NCBI GenBank assembly: GCA_045545595.1
Contig: JAZQBG010000010.1
Location: 1-64,000 of the forward strand
Length of the DNA stretch: 64,000 nucleotides
Origin: SIG205 sp045545595
Lineage (GTDB): Bacteria > Bacillota_I > Bacilli_A > RF39 > UBA660
Direction: 5' to 3'
Each line of letters opens with the position of its first letter. Within the stretch, counting starts at the first letter, position 1. The notes beneath the pieces are model-generated. The model searched no databases. It saw only the letters and a program-made list of their open reading frames with translations, and was not told the origin of the DNA. A program made the position numbers and the translations under genes. Below are positions 15,802 to 24,466 of the stretch, piece after piece.

Positions 15802-16449
15802 CTATAAATCTTGTACTTTTTTATCGAAATATTCTTCTGGATTAACATATTGTCCTTTATATGATAATTCAAAATGAAGTTGATTTTCTAATTTAGTATT
15901 TATGTTGTTTTTTCCACTTTTTCCTATTATGTGTCCTTGTTTGATTGTATCATCTTTTTCAACTGTGATTTCTGATAGGCTTTGATACATACTGATCATA
16001 TCATTTGAATGTCTTACTTCCACAAATTTACCTAGCATTTCATCTTCACCAACATTAATTACCATACCATCTAAAATTGATACTACATCAAATGTTTTAT
16101 CTGCGGTATAATCAATTCCAGAATTTTGCATATATGTGTTTTCATATAGAATTAATGCATTTTGTTGATTTTCTTTTTCACCTTTGTAATCATAATATGC
16201 TTTGTTAATTTTTACTGTTTCATCAGTAAATGGTTTTATGATAACCACATCCTCTGCAACTGTTGGTAAATCATTTGAAAAAATGCTTTTTGTTGTATAG
16301 TTAAAATCTGCATCATCATCAAATACTGGTTCACTCATGTTTTTATTAACTATAAACATTGTAGTAATAAATGTTACAAACAACACTCCAATAATAGAAG
16401 GAATAACTACTTTTTTTAATTTTCTTTTACTTGTATTCATTTCTTTCAC
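15802..16449 (-). CDS. spoIIQ: SpoIIQ-like M23-domain stage II sporulation protein
   Basis: A 215-residue protein with one N-terminal membrane helix (about 13-35) and a LytM/M23 domain (about 125-205). Of the catalytic motifs, only the last histidine of HxH remains (NQLHFELSYKG) and the first HxxxD is absent. It is therefore probably a non-hydrolytic channel component, like B. subtilis SpoIIQ, which pairs with SpoIIIAH across the septum. It lies between spoIID and spoIIID. Its ribosome site can be locked in a hairpin (16448-16480). Confidence 0.85.
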   Translation of the reverse strand: MKEMNTSKRKLKKVVIPSIIGVLFVTFITTMFIVNKNMSEPVFDDDADFNYTTKSIFSNDLPTVAEDVVIIKPFTDETVKINKAYYDYKGEKENQQNALILYENTYMQNSGIDYTADKTFDVVSILDGMVINVGEDEMLGKFVEVRHSNDMISMYQSLSEITVEKDDTIKQGHIIGKSGKNNINTKLENQLHFELSYKGQYVNPEEYFDKKVQDL

Positions 16450-16480
16450 CTCTACTTAAAGTCTTAACTTTTTTAGAGGT
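16448..16480 (-). promoter_or_regulatory. hairpin covering the spoIIQ ribosome-binding site
   Basis: In the RNA, ACCUCUA (16480-16474) pairs with UAGAGGU (16454-16448), which contains the Shine-Dalgarno site. An inner AAAGU/ACUUU-type pairing (16467-16471 with 16458-16462) extends the stem. Translation should depend on opening it. Pairing is seen; control is inferred. Confidence 0.5.
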
Positions 16481-16505
16481 TTTATACACAATTTATATAT
16501 ATTTT

Positions 16506-17420
16506 TTAAAAATTTTTTAAACTAGTTCCTTGATAATAATGAGTTAAGATTTTGTCATAGGTATATCCTTCTTTTGCCATCCCGTTCGCGCCATACTGAC
16601 TCATTCCTACTCCATGACCATATCCTTTAGTGTCAAAGTATATTTTGTTGCCTTTTTGTTCTATCTCAAAATCTGTTGATCTCAGTTTTAATAATTTATA
16701 TATTCCGGTACCTTTAAATGTTTTTTCATTAATTGTAATTGATGTTATTCTGTTACTGGCATCTCTAATTATATCTTTAATATCTATTTTATCACTACAT
16801 TCTATTGACAGCAATGTACAAAACTCAGTGAGTGTAAATTCTGTTTGATAATTAAATTTAGAATTTTCTTCTTCATCCCATGGGGAATCTACACTTTTAA
16901 GATATGGTACATCAACATTAAATACTGTTACTGCATCTTCTGTTTTACCATTACTTGTTGAAAAGTAAAATAAGCTTATGATTTCATCATTATATACTAA
17001 ATATTCACCAACTGTTTCACTAACCGCTTGTCTTACTTTATTTATATTTTCCACGTATTTACTATTCCATGTGTTTTTTAATTGTTCTAAATCTTTATAT
17101 ACTTGATTAGCCGTAGTATCTATTACATCATACTCATTATCTTGATTTGATTGTATTTTTTTATATGCATAGTTTCTAGCTGCAACTGCCTGGGCTTTTA
17201 ATGCTTCAATATGAAAAGAAACAGGCATTTCACCTGCTACTACTCCAACTATATATTCTTCAAAAGGTAAGACTTCTATTTTACCAGTTTCGTTTCTCAT
17301 AACTCTAATTGTATCACTACTAACTAGGTTAAAATCTATTTCTTTTTCTTTAATAAAAACGGATACTACTAAAAATGGTATTAATATTATAAGTATTGTT
17401 ACTAGTATCGTTTTTTTCAT
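16506..17420 (-). CDS. spoIID: stage II sporulation protein D
   Basis: A 304-residue SpoIID, a lytic transglycosylase needed for engulfment. An N-terminal membrane helix (5-24) is followed by the SpoIID core with EEYIVGVVAGEMPVSFHIEA, whose Glu in GEMP is the catalytic acid, and AQAVAARNYA. The C-terminal GYGHGVGMSQYGANGMA is the other family hallmark. Adjacent to spoIIQ in engulfment-gene order. Confidence 0.95.
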   Translation of the reverse strand: MKKTILVTILIILIPFLVVSVFIKEKEIDFNLVSSDTIRVMRNETGKIEVLPFEEYIVGVVAGEMPVSFHIEALKAQAVAARNYAYKKIQSNQDNEYDVIDTTANQVYKDLEQLKNTWNSKYVENINKVRQAVSETVGEYLVYNDEIISLFYFSTSNGKTEDAVTVFNVDVPYLKSVDSPWDEEENSKFNYQTEFTLTEFCTLLSIECSDKIDIKDIIRDASNRITSITINEKTFKGTGIYKLLKLRSTDFEIEQKGNKIYFDTKGYGHGVGMSQYGANGMAKEGYTYDKILTHYYQGTSLKNF

Positions 17421-17431
17421 TTGATCACCTT

Positions 17432-17629
17432 TTAAAATATTTTTGATACACCATAAAAGTCAAATATAAAATTTACTAATAAATATGATAAAGCAAATAT
17501 TATCATTACATATAATATTCTAGCCTGTACTACTTTATTCTTTTTAAAAATTGAATTTATATTTACTCCATCTAATGCATACATCACAAAAGGGATTACA
17601 AATATATATAATAATAATTTAACGTTCAT
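17432..17629 (-). CDS. ywzB: DUF1146 family membrane protein (YwzB)
   Basis: A 65-residue protein with two membrane helices around the conserved segment ALDGVNINSIFKKN and VVQARILYVMI, diagnostic of DUF1146/YwzB. Role unknown. The start overlaps the rpiB end by 11 bases. In B. subtilis ywzB lies near murA and spoIID, as here. Confidence 0.88.
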   Translation of the reverse strand: MNVKLLLYIFVIPFVMYALDGVNINSIFKKNKVVQARILYVMIIFALSYLLVNFIFDFYGVSKIF

Positions 17630-18068
17630 TTCTTTCCTCGTAATTAGTTATTTTTTCTATTCTTTTGATATGTCTTTCGTCCTCTGAAAAATTAGTTGTT
17701 AAAAAACTATCTAGTATATCTTTTACTTCTAACATACTAAGTTCAGCGCTTAGTGCGATAACATTTGCGTTATTATGCAGTCTACATAATTTTGCCTCTT
17801 TGTCATTACTTACCTTCGCACATCTTATTCCTTTTACTTTGTTACATGCAATACTTATTCCAATTCCACTACCACATATGGCAATACCATATATAACTTG
17901 ATTTTGTGTTAATGCTTCACACAATTTGAAAGCATAGTCGGGATAATCTGCACTTACAGTAGAATCTGTTCCAAAGTTTATTACATTATAACCTTTTTTT
18001 GTTAAATAACTTGTCACTTTTTGTTTTAGTTCATAACCTCTATGGTCATTTGCGATTCCTATATTCAT
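17619..18068 (-). CDS. rpiB: ribose-5-phosphate isomerase B
   Basis: A 149-residue RpiB/LacAB isomerase that interconverts ribose 5-phosphate and ribulose 5-phosphate. It has the N-terminal NDHRGYELK phosphate-binding segment, the active-site cysteine region CGSGIGISIACNKVKGIRCA and HNNANVIALSAE. Upstream of ywzB and spoIID in one leftward operon. Confidence 0.95.
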   Translation of the reverse strand: MNIGIANDHRGYELKQKVTSYLTKKGYNVINFGTDSTVSADYPDYAFKLCEALTQNQVIYGIAICGSGIGISIACNKVKGIRCAKVSNDKEAKLCRLHNNANVIALSAELSMLEVKDILDSFLTTNFSEDERHIKRIEKITNYEERNER

Positions 18069-18078
18069 AATACACTTC

Positions 18079-18555
18079 CTATTCTTTTATTTCTAATCTA
18101 TAGTATTTAACTTCTTCTTTATCCGTATCTAATTCATCATAATAATGATTGATAAAAAATGGTATTGTATCATTTGGTTGTATATTAGTATCGATCGATA
18201 CTTGTTTAGAATGAATTAGATATTTGTCTTTATTATATACTGATGATAATATTTTATAATCTTTTTCTTTTTCTGTTAAGTTATTGATATTACCTGTTAT
18301 GGTTAAAACTTGATTTTCATCATTGAATATCATTTCCAAATCAGTTAAAGAAAAGTCATCAGTAGCTATATCTTCTAAATTTTTAACGCTTCTTATATTA
18401 TCTTTTGCATTTAATTTTTTATTAGTTGTAGGTTGATTTTCGATTTTAGGAAATTCTTCTGTTATAAAATATTTGTAGTATGTCGCAACGCCTAATATTA
18501 TTAGTAAAATAAATATAGCGAGGTACGCCAATAAATTTTTGATTTTATCATTCAT
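18079..18555 (-). CDS. membrane-anchored protein of unknown function
   Basis: A 158-residue protein with one N-terminal membrane helix (residues 8-30) and an outer domain. The repeated beta pattern VLTITGNINNLTEKEKDY and the late FFINHYYDE recall FxLyD-type extracellular domains, but I am not sure of this. Ten bases before rpiB in the same operon. Good ribosome site AGGTG. No function can be assigned. Confidence 0.6.
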   Translation of the reverse strand: MNDKIKNLLAYLAIFILLIILGVATYYKYFITEEFPKIENQPTTNKKLNAKDNIRSVKNLEDIATDDFSLTDLEMIFNDENQVLTITGNINNLTEKEKDYKILSSVYNKDKYLIHSKQVSIDTNIQPNDTIPFFINHYYDELDTDKEEVKYYRLEIKE

Positions 18556-18607
18556 ATCATTGTCACCTATTATTAGTTTAAACTATTTTTTGTTTTTTAA
18601 CAATAAA

Positions 18608-18654
18608 AAAGAAGAATTTAAATATGTGTATACATTCTATTTAAATTCTTCTTT
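18608..18654 (-). terminator. terminator before the rpiB-spoIID operon
   Basis: Perfect 17-bp stem (18608-18624 and 18638-18654) with a 13-base loop and T-run. It contains the TAG stop of the gene at 18637-19590. Confidence 0.85.
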
Positions 18655-19590
18655 GTGATTCTCATTGTATTTTAAATTAAGTGATAAGCTTATTCCATGT
18701 TCATCAATGTTATTTATTTTATATGATTCAAAATTATCAAGTTTACTGATGTCTTCTACTATTTCATCAATATTATTAAATAATACTTTTGCTTTACTTA
18801 ATCCATATTTTTCAATTAAATTTATTTTTTGTAAATCAAATTTGTTAATATAAAAATTACCTAAATACTTACCTTTTAAAAATTCATAGTATTTTATATA
18901 TTCGTCTAGTGATAATACTTGTCTTTTTAATATTTCAATTTCTCTATATTTATTTTCTAAATCATGAATTACCGCAGCAGGGTCAGCAACTTTATCGATT
19001 AATATTTGGGGATTATAATATTTTTCCTTTAATTCTTTTGGAGCATCCTTTGATAAGAAAAACTGTGGATATTGATTTTTATATTCATCATCAAACGTTT
19101 TTTCACTATACCATACATACACAGGTTCACTATATTTTCTTTTTATATCAAAAAAACTTAAATCACCAGTAACATTGTTGCCACCAAGCCTTGATTTATT
19201 GATTTCTAAAAAGTAGTCACCAGTGTAAGTATTAAATACTGATGAAATTATATTATTTCCAATCATTCTGCTACCATCAAATGGAACAAATACTTCTCTT
19301 AAATTGATATTTAAATTTAAATTTTCTAAATCTAAATTTTGTATATCTTCAAACTTACAATCAAGTTCGCTAAAATCAAAATCTGTATTACCTTTTTCTA
19401 ATTCTTTTCTATATTGCCATAAACTTCTAATTATAATTTTTCCTTCTTCTGTTTTGTATTTCTTTTGATTTTGAGGATTAGTATTAAATTGATCTGTTTT
19501 ACTTTTTGTTGTTTGCTTGGATAGATTTGTTCTCAATAACAAATCCATGTTTTTTAATGTTTTTTTCTTTAATTTTTCTAATAATGACAT
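18637..19590 (-). CDS. hypothetical cytoplasmic protein
   Basis: A 317-residue soluble protein I do not recognise. The N-terminus is basic (MSLLEKLKKKTLKN), and the middle has LDLENLNLNINLREVFVPFDG, a leucine/asparagine-rich stretch followed by aromatic, charged blocks. It has no membrane segments and no catalytic motif I can name. I start at 19590, preceded by AGAGGTGG. It stands between two terminators, so it is probably its own unit. Confidence 0.6.
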   Translation of the reverse strand: MSLLEKLKKKTLKNMDLLLRTNLSKQTTKSKTDQFNTNPQNQKKYKTEEGKIIIRSLWQYRKELEKGNTDFDFSELDCKFEDIQNLDLENLNLNINLREVFVPFDGSRMIGNNIISSVFNTYTGDYFLEINKSRLGGNNVTGDLSFFDIKRKYSEPVYVWYSEKTFDDEYKNQYPQFFLSKDAPKELKEKYYNPQILIDKVADPAAVIHDLENKYREIEILKRQVLSLDEYIKYYEFLKGKYLGNFYINKFDLQKINLIEKYGLSKAKVLFNNIDEIVEDISKLDNFESYKINNIDEHGISLSLNLKYNENHKEEFK

Positions 19591-19624
19591 AAAACCACCT
19601 CTTGTAGATTGTATTATATCACAA

Positions 19625-19661
19625 TTCAAAAATAAAAAGAAGACAATTATTATTTATCTTC
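19625..19661 (-). terminator. terminator of rpmE
   Basis: Arms AATAAAAAGAAGA and TCTTCTTTATT around an AT-rich loop. The rpmE stop lies in the stem. Confidence 0.6.
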
Positions 19662-19862
19662 TTTATTGAAACCATATTTTTGATTAAATTTTTCAACACG
19701 TCCAGCTTTAGATGCTCTACTTTGTTTTCCAGTATAGAATGGATGACATTCTGAACATACTTCAACAACAATTTTATCTTTGTTAGATTTAGTAGTAAAT
19801 GTTGCACCACAAGCACAAGTTACTGTTGCTTCTTTATAATCTGGATGAATTCCTTTTTTCAT
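19650..19862 (-). CDS. rpmE: 50S ribosomal protein L31
   Basis: A 70-residue L31 of the zinc-binding type: the CACG and CSECHPFYTGKQ cysteines are kept. Start at MKKGIHPDY (19862), with GGAAGGAGA 7 bases before. Placed upstream of the sporulation block and downstream of murA, as in the rho-rpmE-murA neighbourhood of Bacilli; rho itself is absent here. Confidence 0.96.
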   Translation of the reverse strand: MKKGIHPDYKEATVTCACGATFTTKSNKDKIVVEVCSECHPFYTGKQSRASKAGRVEKFNQKYGFNKEDK

Positions 19863-19953
19863 ACTTTTCTCTCCTTCCGCCATAATCTTCTAAAAGACTA
19901 TAGTAATTCGTTTGCTAATATATTATAACAACATTTTTAGGACTTGACAAGTG

Positions 19954-20715
19954 TTATTTTATAATATTTTGCTCAATAATGTCTATAATACTTGACGCAA
20001 TTACTTGATATCCATTATTTGAAGGATGAATATCGTTAGGATTCGGTAAATATTCAGGATTTTCTTTAAAGATTTCATATATTTCTACAAAATGAATATT
20101 GTGTTTCTGTGCTATCTTTTTCATTCCACTATTTACTTGAACGAACAGTGGTTCTAGTTCTCTACAATACTCACTAGATGTTGCCGCTAATGGGTTATAG
20201 TACCCAACTAAAACCATATCTTTTTTAAAATACTTTTGTATACTTGTTACTAATTTATCAAGATCGTTTAATGTTTCATTTATATATGAATTTAAGTTAT
20301 TTATTTCATTTAATTCAATATTACTAACATTTGTAATTCCAAGTTTATAGAATATATCATTTGCTCCTATTGATACAGTTAGTAAATCCGCTTTTCTAAG
20401 TACTTCTTTAATACCTTGTTGTTCACCATTTATTATTGTTTTTTTATTCTCATTTATATCCCTTTCAATATCTGTTATTCTATATCCACTTTTAGCAAAA
20501 TCCTTAGTATAGTATTGTAACAGTTCGTTTTCTTTTAAATAATTTGAAACATAGTCCGAATAACCATAACCTATTTGATTATATGGGTTTTGTCCTGCAG
20601 CTAGTGAATCACCTAGTGCAACATAGTATATTTTTTTATCTATATTTAAAACATATATGGTAAAGACTAAGATTAAAATTAGGAATAGTATAATAATTTT
20701 TTTTAGTTTTTTCAT
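19954..20715 (-). CDS. membrane-anchored GDSL/SGNH hydrolase
   Basis: A 253-residue SGNH esterase or lipase. After an N-terminal membrane helix (residues 5-24), the blocks are ALGDSLAAG (nucleophile Ser), SGYR, SIGANDIF (block III Asn) and PNDIHPSNNGY (catalytic Asp and His). It acts outside the membrane; the substrate may be a lipid, acetylated glycan or peptide-linked ester. Start at 20715, after GGGGGAAAG. Just downstream of murA behind a terminator. Confidence 0.88.
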   Translation of the reverse strand: MKKLKKIIILFLILILVFTIYVLNIDKKIYYVALGDSLAAGQNPYNQIGYGYSDYVSNYLKENELLQYYTKDFAKSGYRITDIERDINENKKTIINGEQQGIKEVLRKADLLTVSIGANDIFYKLGITNVSNIELNEINNLNSYINETLNDLDKLVTSIQKYFKKDMVLVGYYNPLAATSSEYCRELEPLFVQVNSGMKKIAQKHNIHFVEIYEIFKENPEYLPNPNDIHPSNNGYQVIASSIIDIIEQNIIK

Positions 20716-20734
20716 AGCACTTTCCCCCAACAAA

Positions 20735-20756
20735 AAACAAAGAATACTCTTTGTTT
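20735..20756 (-). terminator. terminator of murA
   Basis: Perfect AAACAAAGA/TCTTTGTTT stem, four-base loop, T-run. Confidence 0.75.
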
Positions 20757-20763
20757 AATTATA

Positions 20764-22011
20764 TTAGTTGAGTTCTATTTTAGCACCCACATTTGTAAGT
20801 TTTTGAATTATTTGGTCGTAACCTCTTAAGATATGTTCGACATTTGTGATTGTTGTTGTACCATGCGCAATAAGTCCTGCAAGCACAAGGCATGCACCTG
20901 CTCTTAAGTCTGTTGCTTTAACTTCACATCCTTTTAAAGGTGTTGGTCCGGTGATTAGCGCTTTATCTTCTTTAGTTTCAATATTAGCACCCATTAAATT
21001 TAAATACTCAGTATTTAAAAATCTATTTTCCCATATTGTTTCTTGTACTTTACTTTTACCTTCACATTGTGTTAGTAGTGTAGTAATTGGTTGTTGTAAG
21101 TCAGTAGGAAAACCAGGGTATACCAATGTTTTTATATTTGTTGCCTTTAATTTTTCTGATCTATTAATGACAAAGTAGTCTGTTCCTTCAGTAATGTCTA
21201 CACCAATGTCTTTTAATTTAGATGTTAGTGACTCTACATGTTCAGGTATTACATTATCAATTTTGAGATTTTCACCTAATAAGGCACCAGCAATCATATA
21301 TGTTCCAGCTTCAATTCTATCTGGAATTACTTCATGAACACAGCTATGTAGTGTTTTAACTCCTTTGATTTTGATTTGGCTTGTTCCAGCACCAGTTATT
21401 TTTGCACCCATATTGTTTAAAAATGTAGCAACGTTTACTATTTCTGGTTCTTTTGCAGCGTTTTCAATTACAGTAACACCCTTAGCTTTTACTGCCGCAA
21501 GCATGATATTTATTGTTGCACCAACGCTGGCAAAGTCCAAATATATTTCTGTTCCTTTTAGTTCATCGGCTTCAACTGTATATTTATTTCCATCAATCTT
21601 AACATTTGCTCCTAGCATTTCAAACGCTTTTAAATGAAGATTAATTGGTCTTTGTCCAATAGGACATCCTCCAGGAAAATACATACATACTTTTTTGTAT
21701 TTGCCAAGAAGTGCGCCCATAAAATAATATGAAGCTCTTAACTTCTTAGAAATATTTTCGGGTATTTCTTTATTTATGATATTAGAAGAATCGATAACCA
21801 TTGTATCTTTTTCTTGTACTACTTTTGCATTTAAAAATGATAGTATTTCTTTTAATGCATCTGTATCTGAAATATTTGGTACATTAAATATTGTTGTTTG
21901 TTCATCACATAATACAGATGCAGGAATAAGTGCAACTGCACTATTTTTTGCACCACTTATTGTGATTGTTCCACTTAATTTTTGTCCACCTTGTATAGTA
22001 ATTTTTTGCAT
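20764..22011 (-). CDS. murA: UDP-N-acetylglucosamine 1-carboxyvinyltransferase
   Basis: A 415-residue MurA, which adds enolpyruvate from PEP to UDP-GlcNAc in the first committed step of peptidoglycan synthesis in the cytoplasm. It has the substrate lysine-asparagine motif SGAKNSAVA near the start, the PEP-binding and fosfomycin-target cysteine in GGCPIGQRP, and the late TDLRAGACLVLAGL. Start at 22011, with GGAGGT 6 bases upstream. It lies next to fba, as murAB does in B. subtilis. Confidence 0.96.
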   Translation of the reverse strand: MQKITIQGGQKLSGTITISGAKNSAVALIPASVLCDEQTTIFNVPNISDTDALKEILSFLNAKVVQEKDTMVIDSSNIINKEIPENISKKLRASYYFMGALLGKYKKVCMYFPGGCPIGQRPINLHLKAFEMLGANVKIDGNKYTVEADELKGTEIYLDFASVGATINIMLAAVKAKGVTVIENAAKEPEIVNVATFLNNMGAKITGAGTSQIKIKGVKTLHSCVHEVIPDRIEAGTYMIAGALLGENLKIDNVIPEHVESLTSKLKDIGVDITEGTDYFVINRSEKLKATNIKTLVYPGFPTDLQQPITTLLTQCEGKSKVQETIWENRFLNTEYLNLMGANIETKEDKALITGPTPLKGCEVKATDLRAGACLVLAGLIAHGTTTITNVEHILRGYDQIIQKLTNVGAKIELN

Positions 22012-22094
22012 AATACTACCTCCATAGTTCATTATTATAACACATAATGAATATTTCCTATTATATTTATATCAAATTTTGATTATTATGTTAC

Positions 22095-22943
22095 TTAATA
22101 TTTGTTTTTTGATCCGAATAAAAGTATTTTTTCTCTAATTTTATTTTGTATTGCAGATTTACCAGAACCTATTATTTTTCTTGGATCATATACATCTATA
22201 TTATTATTAATAAATTTTCTAACAGCTTCACTCCATTCAATTTGTAAATCTGTATTTATATTTATTTTTGCTACACCACATTCAATTGCTTTTTTTATTT
22301 GTTCATTTGGTATTCCAGTTCCACCATGTAATACTAAAGGAATTTTTACTATATTACTAATTTCCTTCATTTTATCAAAGTCTAAATTAGGGTTCACTTT
22401 ATATAATCCGTGGGCACTACCTAGTGCGGGGGCAACTAAATCTATGCTTGTAGCTTTTACTAATTGGACGACATCATCAACTTTAACATATGATATTTCA
22501 TTTGATGTTTGATATTCATTTCCAATATATCCTATTTCTGCTTCTACCGTCACATTAAATTTTTTGGCATATTCTACAACTTGCTTAGTTATATTTATAT
22601 TTTCTTCGAGTGAATATTCCGATGCATCTATCATAACTGATGTAAATCCTGCATTTATTGCACTTTTACATGTTTCAAAGTTTGAACCATGATCAAGATG
22701 TAAACATACAGGAATAGTTATATTTAAGTCTTCTATTAATCCCTTTACTAGATTTTTAACCGTTTTAAATCCTCCCATATATTTTGCTGCACCTTCGCTT
22801 ACTCCTAATATAACTGGACTTTTCATTTCTTCACAAATTTCTAAAATATACTTAGTCCACTCTAGATTATTAATATTGAAATGTGGCACTGCATATTTTT
22901 CTTGTAAGGCTCTATCAGTCATTTCCTCAATATTAACTAGCAT
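22095..22943 (-). CDS. fba: class II fructose-bisphosphate aldolase
   Basis: A 282-residue zinc-dependent aldolase that splits fructose 1,6-bisphosphate in glycolysis. Zinc and substrate motifs are VCLHLDHGS, GSAHGLY and LVLHGGTGI, followed by INTDLQ. Typical length. Upstream of murA and expressed leftward from its own ribosome site (AGGTGATAG). Confidence 0.96.
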   Translation of the reverse strand: MLVNIEEMTDRALQEKYAVPHFNINNLEWTKYILEICEEMKSPVILGVSEGAAKYMGGFKTVKNLVKGLIEDLNITIPVCLHLDHGSNFETCKSAINAGFTSVMIDASEYSLEENINITKQVVEYAKKFNVTVEAEIGYIGNEYQTSNEISYVKVDDVVQLVKATSIDLVAPALGSAHGLYKVNPNLDFDKMKEISNIVKIPLVLHGGTGIPNEQIKKAIECGVAKININTDLQIEWSEAVRKFINNNIDVYDPRKIIGSGKSAIQNKIREKILLFGSKNKY

Positions 22944-23026
22944 ACACTATCACCTAATATAATATTATAATAAAATTGTAAATTATTCAATCAAAAAAGA
23001 AATAATGAGATTATAGGTGTTAATAG

Positions 23027-23055
23027 TTGCGTAAATATGAAAAAGAATGTAATAT
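23027..23055 (+). promoter_or_regulatory. promoter of the ASCH remnant
   Basis: TTGCGT (23027-23032), 17-base spacer, TAATAT (23050-23055). The broken gene behind it has kept its promoter and a ribosome site (AAAGGAG). Confidence 0.55.
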
Positions 23056-23084
23056 ATAATTATTAATTTAAAGGAGTGAAATGT

Positions 23085-23232
23085 ATGTTATATAAAATGG
23101 ATTTACAGGATAAATATTATGACTATATTTTATACGGCACAAAAAGAATTGATTGATGTATTAGAACAATTTTATACTAAAGAAGATCAAGAAAAATATG
23201 GTGTGTTAGGTATTAGAATTGAATTATTATAA
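23085..23232 (+). pseudogene. ASCH-domain protein, internally deleted
   Basis: Two ends of an ASCH-domain protein with the middle missing. Frame 1 from ATG 23085 gives MLYKMDLQDKYYDYILYGTK then RID-stop at 23156, matching the ASCH start that normally continues KTIELRL. Frame 2 (from about 23149) gives LIDVLEQFYTKEDQEKYG then VLGIRIELL-stop at 23232, which looks like the family C-terminus. About 70-80 residues are missing. Promoter, ribosome site and terminator remain, so the decay looks recent. This fills most of the 334-base gap between fba and the gene at 23278. Confidence 0.7.
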
Positions 23233-23233
23233 A

Positions 23234-23280
23234 AAAGAAGTCAATAGTGGTTAACTTAATAACCTATATTGACTTTTTTA
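23234..23280. terminator. bidirectional terminator
   Basis: Outer stem AAGTCAATA/TATTGACTT and inner GGTTA/TAACC with T-runs on both sides, between the ASCH remnant and the convergent HAD gene. Confidence 0.75.
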
Positions 23281-23823
23281 TTTGAGAAATTTAAGTATTT
23301 CATTTAGTAAATCTGTGTTTTTTTCAACTTTAATTGTATTAATTCCTAATTTATCATCACCATTTATATTTTCTGTATTATCATCCAAAAATAATAATTC
23401 ATTTGGATTAATATTAAACTTATTGAGTAAATACTCATAAAACTCTGTATTTGGCTTGATTTTATTTATTTCTGCCGAAATAATTATATCATCTAAATAA
23501 TCTTTATCGAATCGATCTTCAATAAATTCTCTTATATACGATAGATGATTAGTAGCTATTACAATTTTTATGTTTTCATGCATTATTTTTAATTTTTCCA
23601 GCACTTCCTTATTTTTAACTTCATATAATTTTTGAATTATATTTTTAGTTATGACTACTATATCTGAATTTTCTTCAATGATATTGCTCGCCTTTGACAA
23701 ATAATCAGTATCATTTATATTGGGTCCAAACAATCTTTCTAGTTTAGATTCACAAAGAGACAATTCGATATCTTTTTCTTTCACTAAAACCCCAACTAAA
23801 TCAAATGCGATAACTTTAATCAT
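23278..23823 (-). CDS. HAD-like protein with an altered motif I
   Basis: A 181-residue HAD-fold protein. Motif I is AFDLVGVLV, where the second catalytic Asp (DxD) is Val. Later motifs are present: VIATNH (motif II), INKIKPNTEFYEYLL (motif III Lys) and FLDDNTENINGDDKLGI (motif IV). Loss of the general acid/base Asp suggests weak or no phosphatase activity, or a dehalogenase-like mechanism. ATG 23823 is the start; the alternative upstream is a TTG. Monocistronic. Confidence 0.75.
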   Translation of the reverse strand: MIKVIAFDLVGVLVKEKDIELSLCESKLERLFGPNINDTDYLSKASNIIEENSDIVVITKNIIQKLYEVKNKEVLEKLKIMHENIKIVIATNHLSYIREFIEDRFDKDYLDDIIISAEINKIKPNTEFYEYLLNKFNINPNELLFLDDNTENINGDDKLGINTIKVEKNTDLLNEILKFLK

Positions 23824-23882
23824 TAAAAACAACCTTCTTTGTTTTTATTATAAATCACTTTTATAAATAATACAAATATACT

Positions 23883-24419
23883 TTAATTAAAGAAAAAATA
23901 AATTCCGAGAAGTATTAATACTACACCACCTATTATATTAGATATTTTGCCAAGTTTAGTATTTAATACTTTGCCGAGCTTAACACCAAAATAAGTGAAT
24001 ATAGAACTAGTTAAAGTAAATATTATTAGGCTACCTAATATATTATTGGTCATCAAATTAAGTCCAATACCCGTAGAGAAAGAATCTATACTTACTGAAA
24101 AAGCAAATAATAATATTCCTAAAAATGACGTTAACATTGTTTTTTCTTTTTCCTTAAAAGCCTCTAATATCATATCAATACCTATTACTGAAAATATTAA
24201 TAATATTAAATATTTACCATCAATTACTAGATTATTTATAATTAGATTTCCAATTGTAAGACCTATCAATGGCATAAAAAAATGAAATATTCCAACTATT
24301 ATAGATAATAATATTGTTTTTTTATTGCTTAAATTTAATGTTCCATAACAAAGTGATAGAGAAAATGTATCCATACTTAATGAAATTCCTACTAAAAACA
24401 TGGTAAATAATGTGTGCAT
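23883..24419 (-). CDS. mntP: MntP-like manganese efflux protein
   Basis: A 178-residue six-helix membrane protein made of two repeats, each with the metal-site signature: SLSMDTFSLSL in helix 1 and FSVSIDSFSTGIGL in helix 4. This is the MntP/YtaF fold for Mn(II) export. It follows spoIIR, and in B. subtilis ywlD (mntP) is also near spoIIR, prmC and prfA. I see no manganese riboswitch in the short leader. Confidence 0.85.
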   Translation of the reverse strand: MHTLFTMFLVGISLSMDTFSLSLCYGTLNLSNKKTILLSIIVGIFHFFMPLIGLTIGNLIINNLVIDGKYLILLIFSVIGIDMILEAFKEKEKTMLTSFLGILLFAFSVSIDSFSTGIGLNLMTNNILGSLIIFTLTSSIFTYFGVKLGKVLNTKLGKISNIIGGVVLILLGIYFFFN

Positions 24420-24466
24420 ATAAAAAGCCTCCTATCAAATTTTATTAATAAGAGACTAAAATAATA

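Noticed and set aside
24420..24466. Manganese riboswitch before mntP
   Set aside because: The leader is too short, and no conserved yybP-ykoY elements are present.
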